DNA from: Dehalococcoidales bacterium
Lineage (GTDB): Bacteria; Chloroflexota; Dehalococcoidia; E44-bin15
Length of the DNA: 10,354 bases
NCBI GenBank assembly: GCA_030615555.1
Contig: JAUWZB010000021.1
Coordinates: forward strand, 1-10,354
Direction: 5' to 3'
Part shown: positions 5,573 to 10,354 of the stretch, one piece after another
How positions within the stretch are numbered: the stretch's first letter is position 1
Layout: the number at the start of each line of letters is the position of its first letter
Translations under genes and position numbers: made by a program
Notes under the pieces: model-generated
What the model saw: only the letters and a program-made list of their open reading frames with translations
What the model was told of the DNA's origin: nothing
Databases searched by the model: none

Positions 5573-5992
5573 TCAAGGCTCTATAGGCATTGAGCCGATA
5601 AATAGCGCCAGACGGATAAATCCCCTGCTGTTGGCCATCATTTTGCCGATATCCCCCTCAATCTTCAGCTTATCGAGCCCACTCAGCAATTCCTGCCTCC
5701 CCTGTACCATCTCGAAGAGCGTCTGATGAGGGGCCACCATCCGGGCATCATACTTGGTCCTATCGAGGGGTGCGGTCCTCAGGTCACTGGGGGCGGGCTT
5801 TGCCTGCACTTCGACATCAATAAATTTCCCATTTTCAAGGATCATCGCATATTGCCGGTCTTCATTCCCCGGGGCGTCAGTGCTTAACAAGATTAGCCTA
5901 ATGCTCAGCCCCTTAAGCTTCGACTGGTACTTCTGATTCGTTTCCAGTCGCCACATCATCTCATCATTCATTTCCTTTGTTAAGAATTTCAT
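5573..5992 (-). CDS. SCP2 sterol-binding-domain-like protein (copy 1)
   Basis: A 139-residue soluble protein resembling single-domain SCP2 (sterol carrier protein 2) proteins, which bind lipids or other hydrophobic ligands. Evidence is the general alpha/beta pattern and the C-terminal KIEGDIGKMM...GFI...FIGSMPIE segment (110-138), a typical SCP2 ending. The middle carries KPAPSDLRTAP (65-75) followed by DRTKYDA, shared almost exactly with the next gene. No signal peptide or membrane span is seen. The ATG at 5992 follows AAGGGGGG. It is the downstream member of a tandem pair, 43 bases from copy 2, and probably depends on that gene's promoter. The natural ligand is unknown. A distant unrelated fold cannot be excluded by eye. 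Confidence 0.65.
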   Translation of the reverse strand: MKFLTKEMNDEMMWRLETNQKYQSKLKGLSIRLILLSTDAPGNEDRQYAMILENGKFIDVEVQAKPAPSDLRTAPLDRTKYDARMVAPHQTLFEMVQGRQELLSGLDKLKIEGDIGKMMANSRGFIRLALFIGSMPIEP

Positions 5993-6035
5993 CGCTACCC
6001 CCCTTTATTTTTATTTATGGTAAGGGAAACTAACA

Positions 6036-6452
6036 TCAATATTCTATAGGCAGTGAGCCGATAAATTGCAGCAGAGCGATAAATCCCTCGACCTGGGTCA
6101 TCAATTTGGGTAAATCCCCCTCAATCTTCACATGCCCGAACGCCGCCACCAAGCTCATCTTCTCGGTTACCAGGTCGCAGAGCGGCTCATAAGGGCAAAT
6201 GACCTTGGCATCGTACTTGGTTTTATCGAAGGGTGCAGTCCTCAGGTCACTGGGGGCTGGCTTCACCTCTATTTCGACATTGGTAAACTTCCCATCGTCT
6301 AGAATGAGAATAGCTTGCCGGTCTTCATTATCCGGGCAATCAGTGGCTACCATGATGAGCCTAATGGTCAGCCCCTTAAACCTCTCCGTTACCTCTGGAT
6401 CTTCCGCTCGCTTCAGCATTTCATCTTTCATTTCCTGTGATAAGAGTTTCAT
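6036..6452 (-). CDS. SCP2 sterol-binding-domain-like protein (copy 2)
   Basis: A 138-residue paralogue of the preceding entry. Over the last 113 residues I count 61 identities between the two by hand, highest in KPAPSDLRTAPFDKTKYDA (64-82) and in KIEGDLPKLM...FIGSLPIE near the end. The SCP2-type C terminus is clearer in this copy. The start ATG at 6452 follows AAGGGG at a workable distance, and the bases around both starts (TAGCGATG and TAGGCGATG) also match, so the duplication includes the translation signals. It has its own promoter upstream. Having kept two intact but divergent copies suggests that they differ in ligand or form a heteromer; this is inference. Confidence 0.68.
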   Translation of the reverse strand: MKLLSQEMKDEMLKRAEDPEVTERFKGLTIRLIMVATDCPDNEDRQAILILDDGKFTNVEIEVKPAPSDLRTAPFDKTKYDAKVICPYEPLCDLVTEKMSLVAAFGHVKIEGDLPKLMTQVEGFIALLQFIGSLPIEY

Positions 6453-6475
6453 CGCCTACCCCTTTTCGTTATTAT

Positions 6476-6504
6476 TTAGTACTCCATCTCTTCAAAAAAG
6501 TCAA
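6476..6504 (-). promoter_or_regulatory. Possible promoter of the SCP2-like pair
   Basis: On the minus strand: -35 TTGACT (6504-6499), 17-base spacer, weak -10 TACTAA (6481-6476), followed by an A/T-rich start region and about 17 bases of leader containing AAGGGG. The rest of the gap up to 6678 holds no gene I can support. Confidence 0.4.
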
Positions 6505-6678
6505 GTAGTATGGGCCAAGAATTTCACTTTTCATCGACAACTCGATTTTTTTCGAACATTTCGAGCTTGTATATCATCTCACCTCGATAAAAAGTAACCA
6601 TAGCGTTGTCGTAAAGGCGAGGTGTGAAAAGGGCGAAAAGAGTAAAAAGCCGGCCACTTTAGCGCTGGTATATCGGGC

Positions 6679-7470
6679 TTAGCCCTCGATCCGCGCGATG
6701 CGATAGTGCAGCGCGCCCGCTGGAGCAGCAACCTCGATCACCTCACCCTGCCGGCGACTGAGGAGCGCCTTCCCTGTTGGTGAGGCGATGGAGAGTTTGC
6801 CCTTTGAGGGGCTCGCCTCGCTGGGGTTGACCAGAGTATAGCGCAGCTCTTCATCGGAGGAGAGGTCCTGAAGGGTAACCGTGCTGCCCAGGGTTACCTT
6901 TGCGCTATCTCCCTTCTTAGTAGTGACCACCGCCGATTTGAGAATCGCCTCCAGTTGCCTGATCCGCGCCTCAACCATTCCTTGATAGTCCTTAGCGGCA
7001 TCGAGGGGGGCGTTTTCGTGGAAGTCCTTATCGGCGGCAGCCTTATGGATGACCTCGGCGATCCTGGGGCGCTCCTCTTGAAGGGCGGAAAGCTCCGCTT
7101 TCAGCTCCTGATAACCCTCTGGTGTCAGGGTGAAGGTCTCGATACGCCCCTTACCCGGTAGCCCTTGCTTGGGCGAGCCTTTCTTCACGTGAAGGTGAAC
7201 CGCAAGGTTATGTTTGATGAGTCCTTCCTTTTTAGCATAGGATAGGAAAGCTCTCACCGGCGCCAGCCTTTTCATGGCATTGGCTGAGGAGCCCTCCATT
7301 CTCTCGGCGTAACTTGCCACCTCGGGGGCGGCAAGCTCGCTCAAGGGGCGCTCCATGCCATACCAGCGAACAAACTTATTCAGCTCCTGCTGGCTATCCT
7401 CCCTCTCCTGGGGAGGCAGGCTGGCAAGGAAATGCGTCGCAGCTTGCGCTAAGGTTCTTTCTTCGTTCAC
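6679..7470 (-). CDS. greA: GreA-type transcript-cleavage factor fused to a recombinase-like SAM domain
   Basis: A 263-residue two-part protein. Residues 113-263 match GreA: TLTPEGYQELKAELSALQEERP starts the coiled coil, the acidic tip KDFHENAPLDAAKD (148-161) keeps Asp149 and Glu152, which position Mg2+ in the RNA polymerase active site, and 190-263 form the FKBP-like domain (PTGKALLSRRQGEV). It should rescue backtracked RNA polymerase. Residues 1-97 look like the helical core-binding SAM domain of tyrosine recombinases (NKFVRWYG...LSELAAPEVASYAERM...KRLAPVRAFLSYAKKEGLIKHNLA). No catalytic recombinase domain follows, so it is not an integrase. A Lys/Gly linker (96-109) joins the halves. The GTG start at 7470 has no ribosome-binding site, but a promoter ends 6 bases upstream, which suggests a leaderless message. 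Normal GreA is about 158 residues. Confidence 0.88.
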   Translation of the reverse strand: MNEERTLAQAATHFLASLPPQEREDSQQELNKFVRWYGMERPLSELAAPEVASYAERMEGSSANAMKRLAPVRAFLSYAKKEGLIKHNLAVHLHVKKGSPKQGLPGKGRIETFTLTPEGYQELKAELSALQEERPRIAEVIHKAAADKDFHENAPLDAAKDYQGMVEARIRQLEAILKSAVVTTKKGDSAKVTLGSTVTLQDLSSDEELRYTLVNPSEASPSKGKLSIASPTGKALLSRRQGEVIEVAAPAGALHYRIARIEG

Positions 7471-7476
7471 TTTGCT

Positions 7477-7506
7477 ATTCTAGGGGTTTTGGGTTTCCTC
7501 TGTCAA
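7477..7506 (-). promoter_or_regulatory. Strong promoter of the SAM-Gre gene
   Basis: On the minus strand: perfect -35 TTGACA (7506-7501), 18-base spacer, -10 TAGAAT (7482-7477). Only 6 bases separate the -10 from the GTG at 7470, so transcription should start at or next to the start codon. Confidence 0.75.
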
Positions 7507-7517
7507 TGACTATTGAC
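7502..7517. promoter_or_regulatory. Inverted repeat over the -35 of the SAM-Gre promoter
   Basis: GTCAAT (7502-7507), GACT spacer, ATTGAC (7512-7517): a perfect 6-4-6 inverted repeat that shares five bases with the -35 element. It could be an operator; it could also be chance, since one arm is largely the -35 sequence. Confidence 0.35.
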
Positions 7518-7568
7518 TTTTTTGGACCTAAGGCTGTTTTTAGTGTTTTCTGTTTCTGCTACCGGTCG

Positions 7569-7781
7569 CTATTGCCAGGCCAGGCCATCGTGCCTGTAGG
7601 AGGCCTTGAGCAGGCTGAGGATGCTCGGGCCCTTGGAGCCAGGGGAGCAGCACTCCTCTTCGAAGTGGCGACACACGGTGCAGGTGACGCTGTATTTATT
7701 CACCTCGCTGATGTTCTCGAAGAGGTTGCAGTTCTCGGCGCTTCGGTCATACCACTCCTCGAGGAACTCCCCGAGCCCCAC
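7569..7781 (-). CDS. Small cysteine-rich protein, function unknown
   Basis: A possible 70-residue protein I do not recognise. It contains five cysteines in NC-x(15)-CTVC-x(6)-CC order (AENCNLFENISEVNKYSV, CTVCRHFEEECC), which could bind a metal or iron-sulfur cluster. Third codon positions are strongly G/C from about 7790 to the stop (GAG, CTC, AAC, GTG), as in neighbouring genes, so the frame looks coding. The start is uncertain. GTG at 7781 has no good ribosome-binding site. The frame stays open to an ATG at 7925, but that would overlap the upstream gene by 38 bases and begin with about 40 residues of unconvincing composition. It is the last gene of the redox cluster. A frame-damaged remnant of a larger protein is possible. 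Confidence 0.45.
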   Translation of the reverse strand: MGLGEFLEEWYDRSAENCNLFENISEVNKYSVTCTVCRHFEEECCSPGSKGPSILSLLKASYRHDGLAWQ

Positions 7782-7887
7782 CCTATGGGCTCGGAAGCTT
7801 TTTGACCACTGGAGACCGTTAAATCCCCCTGACCCATGCCATCCTCCGTGAGGCGGCGATAGGAATACGCCAAATCCACCTCTTATC

Positions 7888-8472
7888 CTAGGACTGGAGC
7901 GAAAAAGTGAACTCACACATACCATCCTTGGTCAGTGTCTTGCTCATCTGCGTATTTAATATATCGCCGGTCTTGGCAGCGGCGGCCTCGAAGCTGGCAA
8001 GGCACATCGCTTTGCAGGGAAGCGCGAGTCCGGCCTCCGCCATCGCTTTGTTTAGGGCACAGCTAGAGACCTGGAGCACCAGCTCCTTGGTGGTCGCTTT
8101 GGCGATGTTCCACCTGTCGGTGGGTCGCGAGGCCAGGATGGCGAGCTCCACATAGCGCTCGAAGCGATGGGGGAAGGAGATGCCCGTCTGCTTGGCCACT
8201 CTCTCCAGCATCTCACCGGTGCGATCAGTATACTTGCCATCGGCAAGCTCAATAGTAAGCTTCATCAGCTCCTTGCCGAAGGCCTCCAGGGCCTCTCGAG
8301 CCACCTTCTCATCCTTGCCCTTAAGGCTTTCCACCAGTGCCTTAATATCGCACTGCGCCGTGACCTCGCTGACCAGCCCCCGATCAGCATCGAAGGGCAG
8401 CACCTTCCCATGCTCCTCCAGGGTCATCAGTTTTTCCTCTATTGGCTTGGCGTACTTCCAACCCATAGTCAT
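7888..8472 (-). CDS. Protein resembling L-2-amino-thiazoline-4-carboxylate hydrolase family
   Basis: A 194-residue soluble protein. The C-terminal half has the cysteine layout I associate with the ATC-hydrolase-like family (PF14196 from memory): Cys138, then GLALPCKAMC with Cys153 and Cys157, then TKDGMCEFTFSLQ with Cys186 near the end. The N-terminal 100 residues are mostly charged helices with one Cys41. The match is by pattern only, and many members of that group have no known activity. Its ATG overlaps the ferredoxin stop in an ATGA, so the two are translated together. This suggests it works with the electron carriers, perhaps as a small-molecule or cluster-handling subunit (inference). 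Alternative: a lineage-specific protein of unknown function. Confidence 0.5.
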   Translation of the reverse strand: MTMGWKYAKPIEEKLMTLEEHGKVLPFDADRGLVSEVTAQCDIKALVESLKGKDEKVAREALEAFGKELMKLTIELADGKYTDRTGEMLERVAKQTGISFPHRFERYVELAILASRPTDRWNIAKATTKELVLQVSSCALNKAMAEAGLALPCKAMCLASFEAAAAKTGDILNTQMSKTLTKDGMCEFTFSLQS

Positions 8473-8723
8473 CTCGCATCACCTCCGCTAAAGCTCAGCT
8501 GAATAGCATTTTGTGGGCATACCTTGACACAATCCATGCAGCCGCTACATTTGTCGAAGCGCACCGCTCTCACGATGAAGTGGCTGGGGTCTATCTCACG
8601 GAACTTCTGGGGCCCCACATCGGTGCCCAGCCCGAGAACATGTGTCGGGCAAATAAGCAGGCACTTGCGGCAGGAGATGGGTTCCTTACACTTTTCGTCG
8701 TTAACGGTGATTGTGGGCAGCAT
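8469..8723 (-). CDS. 2x[4Fe-4S] ferredoxin-like protein
   Basis: An 84-residue electron carrier with two cluster-binding motifs. The C-terminal one is canonical: Cys59-x2-Cys62-x2-Cys65-x3-Cys69-Pro (KCSGCMDCVKVCP). The N-terminal one is stretched: Cys12-x5-Cys18-x2-Cys21-x3-Cys25-Pro (KCKEPISCRKCLLICP). About 33 residues lie between, longer than in small clostridial ferredoxins. No signal peptide is present, so it is cytoplasmic. The ATG at 8723 follows a GAAAGGGG-type site, 22 bases after the larger iron-sulfur gene; its stop overlaps the next start by 4 bases. It may pass electrons to or from the 278-residue protein. The redox partner and direction are unknown. Confidence 0.88.
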   Translation of the reverse strand: MLPTITVNDEKCKEPISCRKCLLICPTHVLGLGTDVGPQKFREIDPSHFIVRAVRFDKCSGCMDCVKVCPQNAIQLSFSGGDAR

Positions 8724-8745
8724 CTTTACCCCTTTCTATTCATAT

Positions 8746-9582
8746 TTACCATACGTTTGCCAGAGCGGGAAGGCTGGCCCGCTCCACCAGGGTGATCGCC
8801 TCCTGGTCGCACTCCGTAGCGCAAAGCCCGCAGCCAAAACACTGGAACTGGTCGATATAGGCCTTGTTTCTGGAGGGGACGAAGCTGAGCGCCCTGAACT
8901 GGCAGCGGTGCACGCAGGAGGCGCAGCCATTGCATAGCTCGGGATCGATCTTAGCCACATAGTGCCCTTTCCACAGGATCTTGATCCCCAGATCGATCAC
9001 CGTCCTGATGGCGGCACAATCTGGATAGTCGCAGTTGCACAAACCGGCGAGATAGGGGGTGCCAAAGGTGTAGATAGAGTGCACTAGGCCCCTCTTGTTC
9101 AGCTTGGCCAAAACCTCCTTCGCCTCATCGGGGGTGAGGAAGTGAACCCCCCCTCGATAGGTATCGGGCCAGCGCTCCCATTTATACATCCCTGCCCCCA
9201 TGCCCATGCAGGTGAAGTTCTCCTCATCGGGGAGACCCTCCATGGAGCGGCGGCAGGTGCAGGTTATCAGGGAAATGGGGTACATGATGTCGACGATCTT
9301 GAGCGCCTCCTCAAGGGTGATCACCTGCCCGCAGTGGGTGAGCCACATGGCACTCTCGATCTGCTGTTTCACCCTCTCCACCTCCGCCATGTCCCCTCTC
9401 TCCCTGGCCTCGAGGAAATCGCGGCCGACAACGGACATTCCCCCGGCAGCCTGGGGGTTGGCCTCCGCCCCTAATGCCTCGGCCTCCTCCTTTCTAATCT
9501 TGTAAAGCCTCCTCGCATAGTTAGCAGGGTTGAAGTACCACCTCTCATACCCATCACCATACTTCTCACACCAATCACACAT
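8746..9582 (-). CDS. Multi-cysteine iron-sulfur protein with C-terminal 2x[4Fe-4S] domain
   Basis: A 278-residue cytoplasmic protein. The C terminus is a ferredoxin domain: Cys217-x2-Cys220-x2-Cys223-x3-Cys227 and Cys248-x2-Cys251-x2-Cys254-x3-Cys258, lacking the Pro that usually follows the last Cys. The N-terminal 200 residues hold further cysteines: CDWC (2-5), Cys84, TCTCRR (108-110), Cys125 in FTCMGMGAGMYKWE, and GLCNCDYPDC (182, 184, 189), enough for one or more extra metal sites. Similar proteins in anaerobes are usually named only as 4Fe-4S proteins. I choose ATG 9582 over ATG 9603 because AAGGAGG lies 6 bases upstream; the longer form would start before that site. Its start overlaps the end of a crotonase fragment. 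A redox role with the next-door ferredoxin is likely; the substrate is unknown. Confidence 0.85.
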   Translation of the reverse strand: MCDWCEKYGDGYERWYFNPANYARRLYKIRKEEAEALGAEANPQAAGGMSVVGRDFLEARERGDMAEVERVKQQIESAMWLTHCGQVITLEEALKIVDIMYPISLITCTCRRSMEGLPDEENFTCMGMGAGMYKWERWPDTYRGGVHFLTPDEAKEVLAKLNKRGLVHSIYTFGTPYLAGLCNCDYPDCAAIRTVIDLGIKILWKGHYVAKIDPELCNGCASCVHRCQFRALSFVPSRNKAYIDQFQCFGCGLCATECDQEAITLVERASLPALANVW

Positions 9583-9730
9583 AACTTGCCTCCTTCTGTT
9601 CAAAACGTTCCCATGCCTTGCCTAACTCAACACATAGCTCGGAATTTAGGGCATTCCGTTTCTCAGGGCGATTCGTTGTTATGTAAGCGATCTGGTCTTT
9701 TACTTCACAAAGAACTACAGGATTAGCCAT
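9575..9730 (-). pseudogene. N-terminal stump of an enoyl-CoA hydratase/isomerase (51 codons)
   Basis: A short frame starting at ATG 9730, preceded by AAAGGAG at a 9-base spacing, encodes 51 residues. Its first 45 match the start of the crotonase superfamily: a short strand (VVLCEVKDQIAYITTNRP), then the hallmark RPEKRNALNSEL and the helix ELGKAWERFE. Full-length members are about 255 residues and carry the CoA-binding and oxyanion-hole residues after this point, so the piece cannot be an active hydratase. The stop TGA (9577-9575) lies 5 bases inside the next gene, whose ribosome-binding site AAGGAGG is inside the stump. Codons are more A/T-rich than in neighbours (GTA, GAA, ACA, AAT). It may be a deletion remnant now acting as a translated leader for the iron-sulfur gene. 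Too short for most gene finders. Confidence 0.72.
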
Positions 9731-9796
9731 TACTATTTTCTCCTTTAAGCGATTCCATTTTGGGGTAGCAGGTCAAAGTTGCCATGGTGCCCGTCC

Positions 9797-10354
9797 TCAC
9801 AATCGGAGCTGAATTTTATGGCCTCGCAACGCTGCACCTAGGTAAAGGCCGAGATAAGAAAGGTCCTCGGTAGGCAGATAGTGGGGGGCAACGGCATCGA
9901 AGAGCATGTTAATGGAGGGGGATACCTCATCATCGCCCAGATAAAGGATACACCCCATAGGGATTTTTGGCAATGCCATAAACCTGAAGGCAGCATCGCC
10001 GCTGCGAGTCATTAGCCTGCCCCCGATGGCCAGGGCGGCTTGGCGAAACCCCTCAGCATCGTTGCCGAAGCTCTCAAGCAGGGGTTTTATTGCCATATTG
10101 GTGAACCTTTGCTCAAAGAGGTGAGCCCCGGGGAGATGACGATAGGTGATCCACATACCCGATATGGGTGTGCCATCGGCATTCACCAGGTAATGCATTA
10201 AGAGTATCTCAAGCCACTGGGGGAGCGGGGTATTGCTTCCTACCTCCGCCACCTTCACCTCGGGGAAGTGGACGGTGAAGGAGCGGTGGAGGAAGGGTAT
10301 CGTGAACCTTCCCCCATCGAAGCTAGCCCCGCTCATGGAGGCAGCAACATGGGG
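9797..10354 (-). CDS. DUF3786-domain protein, 5' end outside window
   Basis: The frame is open to the window edge (185 residues visible). It continues upstream of the ATG at 10336 as PHVAAS, which fits the family's N terminus, so the true start lies outside. The features match DUF3786 as I know it: SGASFDGGRFTIPFL near the N terminus, WITYRHLPGAHLFEQRF (62-78 counted from that ATG), a Gly-Gly segment in the 104-108 region, ALPKIPMGCILYLGDDE (121-137) and SINMLFD. No cysteine cluster or membrane span is present. DUF3786 proteins are common in anaerobes and often lie near corrinoid or iron-sulfur genes, but their function is not established. It precedes the crotonase stump by 66 bases on the same strand and may belong to the same transcript. 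Confidence 0.8.
   Translation of the reverse strand, partial: PHVAASMSGASFDGGRFTIPFLHRSFTVHFPEVKVAEVGSNTPLPQWLEILLMHYLVNADGTPISGMWITYRHLPGAHLFEQRFTNMAIKPLLESFGNDAEGFRQAALAIGGRLMTRSGDAAFRFMALPKIPMGCILYLGDDEVSPSINMLFDAVAPHYLPTEDLSYLGLYLGAALRGHKIQLRL

Noticed and set aside
6530..6570. CTCGA...TCGAG inverted repeat with a T-run as a terminator
   Set aside because: The stem is only 5 bp with a loop of about 15 bases, the T-run lies in the loop region, and it is over 100 bases beyond the end of the Gre gene.
6679..7470. Site-specific recombinase/integrase next to a tRNA, suggesting an integrated element
   Set aside because: Only the SAM-like N-terminal domain is present and the rest is a Gre factor; no catalytic Arg/His/Tyr domain exists, and no repeat of the tRNA 3' end was found in the window.
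7314..7805. 163-codon open frame on the + strand
   Set aside because: It runs antisense through the Gre gene, its promoter and the small Cys-rich gene, and has no domain resemblance; a shadow frame.
8167..8937. Long + strand frames over the ferredoxin and iron-sulfur genes
   Set aside because: Antisense shadows of GC-rich coding sequence; the minus strand has clear cysteine motifs and ribosome-binding sites.

Overview
This window looks like a chromosomal segment of an uncultured anaerobic bacterium with moderately high GC, most likely Chloroflexota of the Dehalococcoidia type. That assignment is inference from gene content: oxygen-sensitive iron-sulfur proteins, a DUF3786 protein, SCP2-like proteins, a Gre factor with an extra N-terminal domain, a Ni/Co ECF transporter, and a dispersed palindromic repeat starting GTCATTGCGA. 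No 16S or other marker gene is present to confirm it.

Layout. The left edge (1-1071, + strand) holds the 3' end of nadC followed closely by a HAD-family phosphatase-like gene that is visibly more AT-rich than its surroundings. Facing it on the minus strand is a complete metal-uptake module. Read in its own direction it runs: Fur-family regulator (4034-3606), CbiM/NikM (3540-2902), PDGLE protein (2890-2600), CbiQ/NikQ (2588-1821), CbiO/NikO (1810-1088). Upstream of it are dtd and an FmdB-type zinc-ribbon gene. The regulator and transporter promoters share TTGCAA-like half-sites placed on the -35 elements, and the regulator's promoter-operator region is a decayed tandem duplication of about 80 bp. 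CbiM begins with MHIPDG and has His67, which together with the regulator points to nickel at least as much as cobalt.

The stretch from about 5044 to 5425 has no gene. It carries a nested palindromic element (about 5098-5356) and is followed by a tRNA-Pro(GGG) gene with its own promoter (+ strand, 5473-5551). Converging on the tRNA are two tandemly duplicated SCP2-like genes (5573-6452). Next comes a gene for a transcript-cleavage factor of the GreA type fused to a recombinase-like SAM domain (6679-7470), with a promoter that predicts a leaderless mRNA.

The right third (7569-10354, all minus strand) is a redox cluster. Read in its own direction it has a DUF3786 protein that runs off the window, a 51-codon stump of an enoyl-CoA hydratase whose stop overlaps the next start, a 278-residue multi-cysteine 2x[4Fe-4S] protein, an 84-residue 2x[4Fe-4S] ferredoxin, a protein resembling L-2-amino-thiazoline-4-carboxylate hydrolases, and a small cysteine-rich protein. 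Short gaps and a 4-nt overlap suggest one transcript. The substrate of this system cannot be read from the sequence.

Nothing here is a clear CRISPR array, phage, transposase or rRNA. The best candidates for something undescribed are the duplicated metal-regulator control region, the SAM-Gre fusion, and the crotonase-stump/iron-sulfur arrangement.
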